Origin: Petrimonas sulfuriphila
Lineage (GTDB): Bacteria; Bacteroidota; Bacteroidia; Bacteroidales; Dysgonomonadaceae
NCBI GenBank assembly: GCA_038561985.1
Contig: CP073276.1
Coordinates: forward strand, 2,666,001-2,730,000
Direction of reading: 5' to 3'
Length of the DNA: 64,000 nt
The translations under genes were made by a program, and so were the position numbers. Below are positions 28,428-37,599 of the stretch, piece by piece. The notes below the pieces were generated by a model. The model made no database searches. It saw only the letters and a list, made by a program, of their open reading frames with translations, and was not told the DNA's origin. Each line of letters starts with the position of its first letter. The stretch's first letter is position 1.

Positions 28428-29411
28428 TTAAATGGGTTTTAATTTAATTGTATCGTTCTGATGAATCGTTTTTATAGGTATTATTTCGGCGATAGCGTTC
28501 AACACATCCGATAAATCTTTGTTTGTATCGATACTGATAGAAAAGGACTGTTTGCTTAGCGAGTCGCTCTCCAGAAATATTGGCCTTGCGTATTCCCTCG
28601 ATAATTTCTTAAGCAGTTCTTCAAGCTCTATGTTTTCATACTCCAGGCGATTCCGGGTCCAGGCATTGGTGGAGTGCTGACTTTTTTTGCATGTGATAGA
28701 ATTGGTTTCAAGATTCATTTCCATTGTTTCGCCGGGATTCATTTCCAGTGAGCCTTGTATGTAGTTAAATTCCACACTCCCTTCCAGTAACGTTGTAGTA
28801 AGAAGTTGGTCGTCGCGGTAGGCAGATACGTTGAACCGGGTACCTTTTACAATGACGCTGTATTCATTAATTCGTACAATAAAATCCTTGAGCCCTTTTC
28901 TTACTTCGAAATAAGCTTCACCCGATAATTGAACTTCGCGGTTTTTCTTTCCGTACTTATTGGAATAGATTAGCGAAGATCCAGAATTCAACCACACATT
29001 ACTGCCATCTGGCATGGTGATTTTACTTTTTTGGCCCAGCGGAGTTTTCAGGATGAAAAATTCTTCGGGCTGAAGATCCTGCATGCTCATGAGCGCGAAA
29101 AAAACGCCGAGGATAAGAACTGCAATTGAGGCAACCGCATAAATATAATTCCGGTAGGGTTTTATGACGGGTACGGATTTCTTGATAAATTCCGTATTTC
29201 TGTTCGCCAGTTTTATTTGTTCCCACCTCTCGTTCAATTCCGGGTGAAGCTCCAGGGAGTTGATCCAGTCGTTTTCCCATTTTCTGAAAATCGAGTGATG
29301 GGAATCATCTTCTTTCAGGAAAGCAAATATTTTTTCGGCATCCTCCCGGGAGCTTTTTCCTTCGAAATACCGAAAAGCCAATAATTTTATATGTTGCTGT
29401 TGTTCTTCCAT
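28428..29411 (-). CDS. FecR-family anti-sigma factor
   Basis: The order is a cytoplasmic N-terminal sigma-binding region (~1-80), one transmembrane helix (~85-106, YAVASIAVLILGVFFAL), a FecR periplasmic domain (SGEAYFEV and EGSVEF motifs) and a C-terminal DUF4974-type domain (ELEELLKKLSREYARP). It holds the neighbouring ECF sigma factor until the SusC STN domain signals ligand. It lies 8 bases upstream of susC. Confidence 0.93.
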   Translation of the reverse strand: MEEQQQHIKLLAFRYFEGKSSREDAEKIFAFLKEDDSHHSIFRKWENDWINSLELHPELNERWEQIKLANRNTEFIKKSVPVIKPYRNYIYAVASIAVLILGVFFALMSMQDLQPEEFFILKTPLGQKSKITMPDGSNVWLNSGSSLIYSNKYGKKNREVQLSGEAYFEVRKGLKDFIVRINEYSVIVKGTRFNVSAYRDDQLLTTTLLEGSVEFNYIQGSLEMNPGETMEMNLETNSITCKKSQHSTNAWTRNRLEYENIELEELLKKLSREYARPIFLESDSLSKQSFSISIDTNKDLSDVLNAIAEIIPIKTIHQNDTIKLKPI

Positions 29412-29500
29412 GTTGTCCTAAAGATATAACAACCGGATAGTATTTTACCCAACCTCCCACAATGTTAAAACTTTTTTTTAAAGAATAACAAGAAAGAATG

Positions 29501-30121
29501 TCAGGCAAACAGCATAGGGGAAAAAACCAGAAAAAAGAAGGTGTAGTCTACGGGGTATTTCTCTTTCAAATGGAACGAAAAAATACTCAATGCCTTGCTA
29601 ATGTGTTTCTCTACGGCTGTGGTGGATATTTTTAATTTTTCGGCAATCTCGCGGTTTTTCAGGCCCTCATTCCGGCTTAATACAAACACTTCCTTACATC
29701 GATCGGGGAGTACTTCTATTACCTTATTCACTTGTTCGTCCAGTTCATCGTAAAGTAGTTTCTGAGAAGCATCAAGTTCAAAATCAGCGTAATAGAGCCG
29801 TTCTTCGATTTCCGTTAAAGGGTGAATGCCTGAGATGAGTTTGTTTTTCACCGAAACGTGTTTTAAATGGTTCAGGCAACTGTTTCTCACCATAATGAAA
29901 AGAAGCGAAGGAAGGGATATCAAAGCCAGCCTTTCTCTTTTTTCCCATAACGTAAGAAAACACTCCTGAATAATGTCCTCAACCACGTCGGGATCACCAA
30001 CAAAACGGAGGGCAAACCCTTTTAAACGAAAATAAAAACGTTTAAAGACATATTCAAATGCCTTTTCGTTGCCCTTTTTAACTTCGTTGAATAAATCGTA
30101 GTTGCTGGAGAAATCTACCAT
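29501..30121 (-). CDS. ECF sigma-70 factor paired with FecR
   Basis: Region 2 (FRLKGFALRFVGDPDVVEDI, then IQECFLTLWEKRE) and region 4 (KEVFVLSRNEGLKNREIAEK, then LKISTTAVEKHISKAL) are both clear. It should drive the following susC/susD genes on ligand signalling. The protein ends with a hydrophobic tail (FFFLVFSPMLFA) after region 4; such tails occur in some Bacteroidota ECF factors and may contact the membrane or FecR. The gap to fecR is 89 bases. Confidence 0.93.
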   Translation of the reverse strand: MVDFSSNYDLFNEVKKGNEKAFEYVFKRFYFRLKGFALRFVGDPDVVEDIIQECFLTLWEKRERLALISLPSLLFIMVRNSCLNHLKHVSVKNKLISGIHPLTEIEERLYYADFELDASQKLLYDELDEQVNKVIEVLPDRCKEVFVLSRNEGLKNREIAEKLKISTTAVEKHISKALSIFSFHLKEKYPVDYTFFFLVFSPMLFA

Positions 30122-30332
30122 AAAAGTAAAAAACTATGAATTCTTTACAAAGAAATAAAAAAATGTTGTAAAGTGAGGAATATGACAATTTTTTTAATAA
30201 AATTATAAAAAAACGTAGGTGTAACGTGCCGGAATTATTTTAATGTATGGCCTTTGCCTGGAAGGAACAATCGATTGTTCTATGGATTTGAAAATTGCTT
30301 GTGATTTGGTGCTTTATCCCGAACAAAAAATG

Positions 30333-30340
30333 TAGATTTG
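30333..30340 (+). promoter_or_regulatory. -7 element (TAGATTTG) for the zinc metallopeptidase gene
   Basis: TAGATTTG lies 72 bases before the ATG at 30413 and fits TAnnTTTG. The 290-base gap between the sigma factor gene and this gene otherwise shows only AT-rich sequence. Confidence 0.5.
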
Positions 30341-30412
30341 CGTTTGAATTAAAAGTATAATCAAAACCAAAAATACGTTCGGAGCAAACCGACACGTAAA
30401 AAGAATTATCGT

Positions 30413-31285
30413 ATGAAATGGATAAACAGAAACGATAGCGAATCCAACTACGAAGATCGTCGGGGTAGAGGAGTGAAGCGGGGAGCTGCATTCGGCGGTG
30501 TTGGGATGATCATTGTTGCCATAATCGCCCTGTTGTTGGGGAAGAACCCTTTTCAGGCCATCGATATGGTAAACAGTGTGGTGCCCGGACAAACATCGGA
30601 AGAGGTGGTGGATCCTTCGCGCATGAACGAAAACGAAGACCTGAAAGTATTCACGCTTGGTGTTTTTAACAGCGCCAACGATGTGTGGACGGAAATTTTC
30701 AGGACTCAGATGGGTGAAAGTTACCGTAACCCGGTTCTTGTGAATTTTACCGATCAGACCACCTCTGCCTGCGGCGGTGCAACGGCTCAGGTGGGGCCTT
30801 TTTACTGTCCCGGCGATGAAAAAGTGTATATCGATCTCAACTTCTTTCACCAGTTGACACGCGATTACGGTGCTAGGGGCGACATGGCAATGGCTTACGT
30901 TACGGCTCATGAAGTGGGGCATCACGTGCAGAAACTGCTGGGTATTGTCGATCAGGTAAACCAATACCGGGGCCGTATCAGTGAAGCTGAATACAACAAG
31001 ATCATGGTCAAGATGGAACTGCAGGCCGATTTTTTCGCCGGGTTGTGGGCCAATCAGGCCAGCAAACTGGGAATAATTCAACTCGAGCCGGGAGACTTGG
31101 AGTCGGCCATCAGCGCCACGACCGCCGTTGGTGATGATACCCTGCAAAAGGAGGCGATGGGTTACACCGTCCCTGATTCATTCACGCACGGAACGGCTGC
31201 CCAACGGACATACTGGTTCCGCAAAGGTTACCAGACCGGCGATATCCGGCAAGGTGACACGTTCAACGATCCGAGCCTCAGATAG
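30413..31285 (+). CDS. YpfJ-family neutral zinc metallopeptidase
   Basis: A basic N-terminus and one transmembrane helix (~27-43, GGVGMIIVAIIALLLG) are followed by the family domain. The zincin motif HEVGHHVQ is flanked by YVTA before and QADFFAGLWA after, giving the third ligand. ACGGATAQVGPFYCPGD is the other family hallmark. The family is widespread and its substrate is unknown. The length of 290 is typical. It is convergent with the ABC transporter genes, with only 5 bases between. Confidence 0.93.
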   Translation: MKWINRNDSESNYEDRRGRGVKRGAAFGGVGMIIVAIIALLLGKNPFQAIDMVNSVVPGQTSEEVVDPSRMNENEDLKVFTLGVFNSANDVWTEIFRTQMGESYRNPVLVNFTDQTTSACGGATAQVGPFYCPGDEKVYIDLNFFHQLTRDYGARGDMAMAYVTAHEVGHHVQKLLGIVDQVNQYRGRISEAEYNKIMVKMELQADFFAGLWANQASKLGIIQLEPGDLESAISATTAVGDDTLQKEAMGYTVPDSFTHGTAAQRTYWFRKGYQTGDIRQGDTFNDPSLR

Positions 31286-31290
31286 ATCCG

Positions 31291-32064
31291 TTACACGGCA
31301 AAATAACTTTCCAATTCTTTCAGGGTGTCCTGGGTGGTTTGGGTATCCCTCACCACCAGCCCTTTCTCGAGAACAACAATGCGGTCACAGACTTCCGTAA
31401 CGTGGTTGAGGTCGTGGCTCGAAATAAGCATCGTCATGCTCCTGGTACTTTTCAGTTCATTGAGCATCCGTTTCAGGCGGATTTGCGAAGTGGGGTCGAG
31501 CGCGGTGAACGGCTCATCGAGAACAAGTATCTGCGGATCGCTGAGAAGTGCGGCGGCTATCCCGGTCTTTTTCTGGTTCCCTTTCGAGAGGTCGCGGATC
31601 AGCTTCTTCGAACCCAAGATCTCGCCGTTAAAGAACTCCTTCATCGACTCTAAAAAGGCGGTAATATCGCCTTCCGATTTTCCGTAGACTTTTCCCGTGA
31701 AAGCAAAATATTCCTCGGGAGTAAGAAAGTCGATCAGGAAACTCTCGTCGAGGAACGACCCCACTTTCGATTTCCAGTCGTCGCGACGGGCAACTCTTTC
31801 CCCGTCAATACGTACTTCGCCCGAGCTCGCTTCAATCAGGTCGAGTATCAGCCGGAAAAAAGTGGTTTTCCCTGCGCCGTTGTTTCCAACCAGTCCGAAA
31901 CTTTCGCCGTTCTTAACGGTTATTTCCGGAATATTTAAAACAGCTACGCCGTTGTATATTTTCTTGAGATCGGTTACTTTAATCACAGTATTTGCTGCAA
32001 TGGGTACGGGTGGCGGCATTGAAATTGCGGTATCCAGGGTTGGTTGAATTTCTTCAGCGTTCAT
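31291..32064 (-). CDS. ABC transporter ATP-binding protein
   Basis: Walker A is GNNGAGKTT, the signature-like DLSKGNQKKTGIAAALL replaces LSGGQ, Walker B is ILVLDEPFTALDP, and the H-loop is SHDL. An extra ~25-residue Pro-rich N-terminus (SMPPPVPIAANT) precedes the domain. It should energise the DUF5687 permease encoded 33 bases upstream. The pair resembles ABC-2 exporters; the substrate is unknown. Confidence 0.92.
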   Translation of the reverse strand: MNAEEIQPTLDTAISMPPPVPIAANTVIKVTDLKKIYNGVAVLNIPEITVKNGESFGLVGNNGAGKTTFFRLILDLIEASSGEVRIDGERVARRDDWKSKVGSFLDESFLIDFLTPEEYFAFTGKVYGKSEGDITAFLESMKEFFNGEILGSKKLIRDLSKGNQKKTGIAAALLSDPQILVLDEPFTALDPTSQIRLKRMLNELKSTRSMTMLISSHDLNHVTEVCDRIVVLEKGLVVRDTQTTQDTLKELESYFAV

Positions 32065-32097
32065 ATCGTTAATTTTAATTATTTGTTCGTGGTAAGT

Positions 32098-33579
32098 TCA
32101 TTCCTTCTTTCTGAATCCTTCGCAAAGCGCGTATTTCCGCCTCAAGAACTGCTTTTCGGTAATTTCGAGCAGTTGTTTCCAGAAAACAATGCCGGCCAGC
32201 CCCAGGACGGCCAAGATGATGAGAGCAATGTGTTTAGCGGAAAACAACGAGAAAATACCGATTAATCCCATCGGAACAACCAGCAGGGGAATCATGATGA
32301 TGAAGTTTTTGTAGCTCACTCCCTGCATGTTCATGGCAGAGCCTTTTGAGAGTTCCAACCGTTTGGTATTGAACGTGGCCCCAAAGAGGTAGACGTGGAT
32401 GTTCACCCCTGCGTTATACAGGAAAGCGACCGAGTGATTGATCAGAATATCCCTTCCAAACAGGAAATAGGGCGTGGTAAGTATGAAGGAGATGATGCTG
32501 AGCGACAACAGTAGAAAATAATTGGCCTTGATGTACGACTGGGTATCGATGTCTCTTGTCATCAGGAAATCGAAATAGGAACCTTCCCAGTTGATGATCC
32601 ATTGTCCGAACAGGATCATGCCTATGCCGGTAACGAAGATAGCGACGAACATCAGCATGGCATCGTTTTCCTTGTACATGTCGCTGGGGTAAAACAGCAA
32701 CCCGTAGAGCAGGAAAAGTACAGCTGTGTAGAGCACGTTCTTGGTCCGTTTATGCCTTAACACGAGTTTCATCTCCAGGGAAATGATCTCTCCTATTTTC
32801 CCAAAACGTTCCATGAACGTGAAGTTTTGGGTTTCGGCCTGCTTCCGGATTGTTTTTCTGTCGAAGTTCTCGGGATAATAATTCTGAGCGAAGAACCCTT
32901 TGTTCAGCAGGAAAGCTGCTCCGCTGAATACCAAAACAATTATCCATCCAATCGGATTTTCGATAAGGAAGCCGAACACCTGCTGCGATAACGCGAAAAG
33001 GGAGTAGATGTTGAAATATTCCAATGCTGCTAGTCCGGCGACGATCAGGAGAAAAGAGGTGATTCCCGTAATGGATGACCCGAATTTACGTTTCAGGAAA
33101 GAAGCAAAAAGCGTGTTGAACCAGATCAGGAAAATGACGATCAGAACAAACCGGAACGCTCCGCCTAAACCGTATGCCGGGTGAATACCCGTGACGGAAA
33201 AAGGTATGGCAAAACAAAGTGTGAGGTAGTTTGCCGGATTGAGCAAGGGTTTGATCAACAGGTAATTCACCAGCTTGCTTCTCTTCACCGGCAACACCTG
33301 ATAGCTTTGCAGGTTGATGGTGCTCAACGGTTGAAACAGGAACCGGAAAAGCAATGCCAGGACGGTTACGTACATCAGGATACCGTTAAACGTGAGTGCG
33401 GGATCGAGTTTCGGAGCGGCTTCTGCCAGGATTCTGGGCATCATAAAACCCAGGAGTACGAAGATTACCAGGAAGTATACAGCGCTCAACCCGACGAATA
33501 TATTAACGATCAGGTTTTTATAATATCCGGGTGCGCGTACACTTTTCAGCCAATAGTGTTTGAAAAATGTTGAATACAT
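32098..33579 (-). CDS. DUF5687 ABC-2-like permease
   Basis: The 493-residue membrane protein has about twelve hydrophobic helices and begins MYSTFFKHYWLKSVRAPGYY, matching the Bacteroidota DUF5687 family. These proteins act as the membrane part of ABC-2-type exporters with an adjacent ATPase. No soluble domains are present. It is the first gene of a two-gene unit with the ATPase and lies 20 bases downstream of the HerA-like gene stop. Confidence 0.85.
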   Translation of the reverse strand: MYSTFFKHYWLKSVRAPGYYKNLIVNIFVGLSAVYFLVIFVLLGFMMPRILAEAAPKLDPALTFNGILMYVTVLALLFRFLFQPLSTINLQSYQVLPVKRSKLVNYLLIKPLLNPANYLTLCFAIPFSVTGIHPAYGLGGAFRFVLIVIFLIWFNTLFASFLKRKFGSSITGITSFLLIVAGLAALEYFNIYSLFALSQQVFGFLIENPIGWIIVLVFSGAAFLLNKGFFAQNYYPENFDRKTIRKQAETQNFTFMERFGKIGEIISLEMKLVLRHKRTKNVLYTAVLFLLYGLLFYPSDMYKENDAMLMFVAIFVTGIGMILFGQWIINWEGSYFDFLMTRDIDTQSYIKANYFLLLSLSIISFILTTPYFLFGRDILINHSVAFLYNAGVNIHVYLFGATFNTKRLELSKGSAMNMQGVSYKNFIIMIPLLVVPMGLIGIFSLFSAKHIALIILAVLGLAGIVFWKQLLEITEKQFLRRKYALCEGFRKKE

Positions 33580-33599
33580 GAAGTTTTAGTCTGATGCTT

Positions 33600-35138
33600 T
33601 TATTTTTTTCCGAAAAATGCGCCGAAAATGCTTCGGGTGATGGTTCTGCCGAGTTGCGAACTTATTTGCCGTGTGGCACTTCTGCCCACTTGCTCCAGCA
33701 AATCGCCCACGATGCCCCGCTCTTCTTTTTTCCTGCGGGCTTCGGCGCGTCTTTCACGTTCGGCTTCCGCCTGTAACCTCCGTTCCTCTTTTTCCAGACG
33801 GATACGCTCTTTCTCGGCTTCTGCCTGCTCACGTTCTTCGGCGAGCAGTTCCTGTTTTTGGGAAAGAATTTCGAAAGCGGATTCCCGGTCGACCAGTTTT
33901 TCATACACTCCATAAATGAGTGATTGCTTCATTATCTGGTCCCTTTCTCCTGCCGTAATCGGTCCGATCTGGCCCTGCGGCGGCAGGATATTGGCGCGTT
34001 GCACCATTTGGGGCGCACCTTTTTCGTCGAGGAACGACACCAACGCTTCGCCGGTGTTCAGTTGTGTGATAGCCTCTTCCGTGTCGAACTTCGGATTGGA
34101 CCGGAACGTGTTGGCCGCCACCTTTACCGCTTTCTGATCGTTGGGCGTGTAGGCTCGGAGCGCGTGTTGCACACGGTTTCCGAGTTGTCCGAGAATTACG
34201 GGCGGGATATCGGCGGGATTTTGCGTGCAGAAATAGATACCTACCCCTTTGGAGCGGATGAGGCGGACAATCTGTTCCACCTTTTCGAGCAACGGCTTGG
34301 GCATGTCGTTAAACAGCATGTGTGCTTCATCAAAGAAAAAAACCAGTTTAGGCTTGTCCATATCGCCCACTTCGGGCAAGTTGTTAAACAGGTCGTCGAG
34401 CAGCCAAAGTAGGAAAGTGGTATACACCCGTGGGGAGTTCATCAGTTTGTCGGCGGCCAAAATGTTGATTACTCCTCTTCCTTGCTCCGTTTGCATAAAA
34501 TCGGTAATCACCAGTTCGGGCTCACCGAAGAATTTGTCGGCGCCTTCGCTTTCCAGGCGTAGCAGCGCGCGTTGTATGGCGCCGATGCTTGCCGGAGAGA
34601 TGTTCCCGTATTCGGTGGTGTATTTTGCCCGGTTGTCTCCTACGAACTGGATCATCTTTTGCAAGTCTTTCAAGTCGAGGAGCAGCAGGTTGTTATCGTC
34701 GGCAATTTTGAAAACCATAGTCAGTACCGCTCCCTGAGTTTCGTTCAGTTGCAGCAGTCGTTCGAGCAACATCGGCCCCATTTCGGTAACGGTTGTCCGC
34801 ACCGGATGCCCCTGTTCGCCGAAAACGTCCCAGAACCTCACCGGGAAGCCTTTAAACTCAAATCCTTTTTCACCTAACTTATAACCGTCCACGCGTTTGG
34901 AAACGCTCTCCTTGTTTCCGCCTGTTTTGGCCACGCCGGAGAGGTCGCCTTTCATGTCGGCGGCAAAGACGGGTACTCCCATTTCGCTGAATGTTTCAGA
35001 AAGTGTTTGCAAGGTGACGGTTTTTCCTGTTCCTGTGGCACCTGTTATTAGTCCGTGGCGGTTTGCCATTTTGGGGATAAGGCAAACTTCAGCCTCGTCG
35101 TTGATGGCTATAAAAGCGCGTTTGCTGTTGTCGAACAT
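33600..35138 (-). CDS. DUF853 HerA-like P-loop ATPase (YjgR type)
   Basis: Walker A is TGATGTGKTVTL, followed by the DUF853-specific VFAADMKGDLSGVA. Walker B is LVFFFDEAHMLF with a later CTQNPADIP sensor. Residues ~420-480 form a charged Glu/Arg-rich coiled coil, and the C-terminus is glycine/phenylalanine rich (TRSIFGAFFGKK). The family is broadly conserved, and its cellular role (possibly DNA pumping or a membrane-linked helicase) is not settled. Confidence 0.9.
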   Translation of the reverse strand: MFDNSKRAFIAINDEAEVCLIPKMANRHGLITGATGTGKTVTLQTLSETFSEMGVPVFAADMKGDLSGVAKTGGNKESVSKRVDGYKLGEKGFEFKGFPVRFWDVFGEQGHPVRTTVTEMGPMLLERLLQLNETQGAVLTMVFKIADDNNLLLLDLKDLQKMIQFVGDNRAKYTTEYGNISPASIGAIQRALLRLESEGADKFFGEPELVITDFMQTEQGRGVINILAADKLMNSPRVYTTFLLWLLDDLFNNLPEVGDMDKPKLVFFFDEAHMLFNDMPKPLLEKVEQIVRLIRSKGVGIYFCTQNPADIPPVILGQLGNRVQHALRAYTPNDQKAVKVAANTFRSNPKFDTEEAITQLNTGEALVSFLDEKGAPQMVQRANILPPQGQIGPITAGERDQIMKQSLIYGVYEKLVDRESAFEILSQKQELLAEEREQAEAEKERIRLEKEERRLQAEAERERRAEARRKKEERGIVGDLLEQVGRSATRQISSQLGRTITRSIFGAFFGKK

Positions 35139-35169
35139 AGGTTTGTAAAGTTTTAGCAGGTATAATGGA

Positions 35170-35177
35170 CAAAGTTA
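35170..35177 (-). promoter_or_regulatory. -7 element (TAACTTTG) for the HerA-like ATPase gene
   Basis: On the minus strand TAACTTTG lies 31 bases before the ATG at 35138. The preceding ~240 bases to the Nudix stop hold only a doubtful 75-codon frame. Confidence 0.55.
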
Positions 35178-35381
35178 AGGAAATATTTGGAAAAGACGTG
35201 TGAAGTTCCGTGAAGAATGGCGGTTTTCCGATAATTCTCTTTCCAGATTGCCTCACCTGAATATGAGAGCAGGTTATAGGTCAGGACAGCCATCGTTTCG
35301 GTCGATCCGTTTTTCGTGGGCAGGGTCGAAATAGGGTGAGGAATTACCATCATGCCATGCTTCGAGATTCGTATCTTCATG

Positions 35382-35837
35382 TTAGTAGTTATAAAGAATC
35401 TCAGTCTTATGTCTCGATTCCTTTTTATTTTTTAGTTCTTCAAAGAACGGTTTAAGAAATCCTCCCAGTTCATAGTTATCGATATCTTTTAAATCCACCC
35501 ATTCATATTCTTGAGCTTCATCATTTAAAGACACATCATATGAATCTGTTTTACATGTATAATCAATAAATATCATGTGTCTTTTCTCATGAAAAGAATC
35601 ATTATACACACTCTCTTTTATACTGATCAGGTGAATATCGTAAATTTTCAGGCCGGTTTCTTCCAATATCTCCCTTTTCAATGCTTCTTCCATTTTTTCT
35701 CCCAATTCGATATGGCCTCCGGGAATAATATATTTATCATTCCATTTATGGGCTTTGCAAAGCAGTACCTTATTATCCGGATTAAAAATAATTGCCCCCA
35801 CAGTAGGTTCGGGATATTTCATCATTTTACTCTTCAA
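35382..35837 (-). CDS. Nudix hydrolase
   Basis: A complete Nudix box is visible: GGHIELGEKMEEALKREI continuing into LEETGL (GX5EX7REUXEEXGU), beginning at about residue 40. The family cleaves nucleoside diphosphates linked to other groups, such as oxidised dNTPs, NDP-sugars or ADP-ribose. The short form (151 residues) has no substrate-defining extra domain. It is the first clearly AT-rich gene at the edge of the accessory region, 15 bases from the DUF4386-like gene, so the two may be co-transcribed. Confidence 0.9.
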   Translation of the reverse strand: MKSKMMKYPEPTVGAIIFNPDNKVLLCKAHKWNDKYIIPGGHIELGEKMEEALKREILEETGLKIYDIHLISIKESVYNDSFHEKRHMIFIDYTCKTDSYDVSLNDEAQEYEWVDLKDIDNYELGGFLKPFFEELKNKKESRHKTEILYNY

Positions 35838-35852
35838 TTTTTTATTTCAAAT

Positions 35853-36554
35853 TCAGACCTGTTGTTTTGCCATTTGTATGAGTCTTCTCCCTATCAAGAC
35901 AGAAAAGACAATCCAGGGGACAAGAGAGAGTAATGAGCAAATCAGTCCCAGGGTCCCTGCTGTCGAAGGAATTATCATAAAAATCCCTGCAATCAGGCCC
36001 CACGTGGCTGAAGATCTTTTAAAATCCCTTGATTTATACATTGTCATGGAAATCAAAATGAGCGTAATGGCATTAAACACATAATATACATCAAATGCCG
36101 TTCCTTTATATCTTGCTATCAAGCCTTGCCCTACCGCCAGCAACTGCTGTTTATACTCCATTGATTCCGCGGAGAAATATTGTTTGCTGATTGATAACAT
36201 TTCAAATCCAACGGCAGATACATAATAAACTGCAATTCCTGTTAATCCGATTATCGTGGCGATAAGCATATTGGTGAAATTTACTTTCCTTAATGCTGCG
36301 AATAATCCAAGGTACACCAGGATTAAAATCCCGTTATTTATATAATACAAGAGATCAAGGCTCAATAATCCAATGAGCCAATTTTTACGGAACAGTTCAA
36401 AAAATCCCATTGTGGTTTCAGGGGGAGGAAAGAGGGTGAATATAACCAGTTGTATTGGTATTATTAAAACGATTACTATAGCTGCGACTCCGCCAACCTT
36501 GTACAACTTATTCCAATTTAAATCTTCGTTGGACTTGTATTCTGTTTCTTCCAT
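35853..36554 (-). CDS. Multispanning membrane protein, DUF4386-like
   Basis: The 233-residue protein has six hydrophobic helices separated by short loops, starting after a 20-residue hydrophilic N-terminus. The overall pattern (two N-terminal helices, an extracytoplasmic loop FPPPETTMGFFELF, then LYYINNGILILVYLGLF) resembles DUF4386-type proteins. I am not certain of the family and no function is assignable. It lies upstream of the Nudix gene on the same strand. Confidence 0.6.
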   Translation of the reverse strand: MEETEYKSNEDLNWNKLYKVGGVAAIVIVLIIPIQLVIFTLFPPPETTMGFFELFRKNWLIGLLSLDLLYYINNGILILVYLGLFAALRKVNFTNMLIATIIGLTGIAVYYVSAVGFEMLSISKQYFSAESMEYKQQLLAVGQGLIARYKGTAFDVYYVFNAITLILISMTMYKSRDFKRSSATWGLIAGIFMIIPSTAGTLGLICSLLSLVPWIVFSVLIGRRLIQMAKQQV

Positions 36555-36672
36555 TTTTGTTATTTTGTTTGTTCCGTTTACAAAGGCTGCTATTTATCCA
36601 AAGAATCATATGGTTTCTTATGTCGTCTTATTCTTGCGCGGAACAGTGTAGGCTATATCAGCGGCAACTTTT

Positions 36673-37599
36673 TCATTCAAACAGCTTAATCGTATAATCC
36701 AAAAGCTCGATTCCGCCGGATTTCCCGTGTCCGACTATAATTTTTTTTACTTCTGGATACTTCATCTTTACTTTTCTTACTGTATTCGGCCACTCTTCTA
36801 CATTTGCTTCCGCGAGATTACCTTTCCCCGCTCCTTCTTCTTTTATTAAACAACCCCCAAACATAATATCTTCCAGGGGGAAATAAGCAATAATGTTATC
36901 GCAGGAATGACCTTCTCCCAGAAAATCAACATACACTTCTTCGTTGCCGACTTTCAATTCAAAATGTTCATCAAACCCCTGCTTCGGCATAGTAGAACCA
37001 TTTTCTTTCAGTACTTGTATCGTTCTGTTGTAGGCGTAAGAAATAATGCCCTGTCTGTGAAACTCCTCCAGGCCTCCCAAGTTGTCTATATGATAATGCG
37101 TTGGAATAACCGCTATAATTTTGCATTTCAACGATTGTGTTAACCAGTCAATCAGCTCGCGAGAAGTTTCATTGTCTGTCGGTGTATCGAAAACAACAGC
37201 TTCATTGTTGTTCACAATAATCATTCCGTTGCACGAAATTTTCTCAAAGTTCCCAAAGTCAAGAAATGAAATATGCTGATATACATGCTCCGAAACCTGA
37301 TTGATTATCAAAGACGCTGACCTGGATACCTTCTTCTCCGTTGTCCGATCTATGTTGACATTGCTATGAACAGTAGAGTGCGTTCCGTCCGGATTTACAA
37401 TTATGTTGCCATGAACGGTAGAGTGCGTTCCGTTTGGATTTACAATTACATTGCCGTGAACAGTAGAGTGCGTCCCGTCCGGATTTATAATTACATTGCC
37501 ATGAACTGTGGAGTGCGTTCCGTCCGGATTTACTACAACTGTCTGTCCTACCACATCTGTCACAAATACAATACAACAAATCATCAATAAAATTTTCAT
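36673..37599 (-). CDS. Subclass B1 metallo-beta-lactamase with an N-terminal 15-residue repeat region
   Basis: A signal peptide (cleavage near Gly18/Gln19) is followed by four tandem copies of a 15-residue unit with the core NPDGTHSTVHGN (residues 21-80), a short linker and a B1 metallo-beta-lactamase domain. All B1 zinc ligands are present: H168, H170 and D172 (THYHIDNLGG), H231 (GEGHSCDN), C250 (MFGGCLIK, with the substrate-binding lysine K253) and H291 (VGHG). The GNLAEANVEEWP block before the last ligand is also B1-like. The enzyme should hydrolyse beta-lactams in the periplasm; the activity range is not predictable. The repeat region is extra to the family and its His residues could bind metal. 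Confidence 0.85.
   Translation of the reverse strand: MKILLMICCIVFVTDVVGQTVVVNPDGTHSTVHGNVIINPDGTHSTVHGNVIVNPNGTHSTVHGNIIVNPDGTHSTVHSNVNIDRTTEKKVSRSASLIINQVSEHVYQHISFLDFGNFEKISCNGMIIVNNNEAVVFDTPTDNETSRELIDWLTQSLKCKIIAVIPTHYHIDNLGGLEEFHRQGIISYAYNRTIQVLKENGSTMPKQGFDEHFELKVGNEEVYVDFLGEGHSCDNIIAYFPLEDIMFGGCLIKEEGAGKGNLAEANVEEWPNTVRKVKMKYPEVKKIIVGHGKSGGIELLDYTIKLFE
37360..37539 (-). repeat. Four 45-bp tandem repeats coding VxVNPDGTHSTVHGN
   Basis: The DNA repeats every 45 bases, four times, in frame inside the metallo-beta-lactamase gene. Units differ by a few substitutions (PDG or PNG, HGN or HSN), so they are old enough to have drifted. Copy number could change by slippage without breaking the frame. 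Confidence 0.9.

Noticed and set aside
35153-35380. 75-codon minus-strand frame between the Nudix and HerA-like genes
   Set aside because: No family is recognisable, its 3' part contains the -7 element of the next gene, and the composition is not gene-like. It could be a decayed remnant but I cannot support it.
37360-37539. CRISPR array reading of the 45-bp repeats
   Set aside because: The repeats are contiguous without spacers, are in frame and encode a regular peptide repeat inside a gene.
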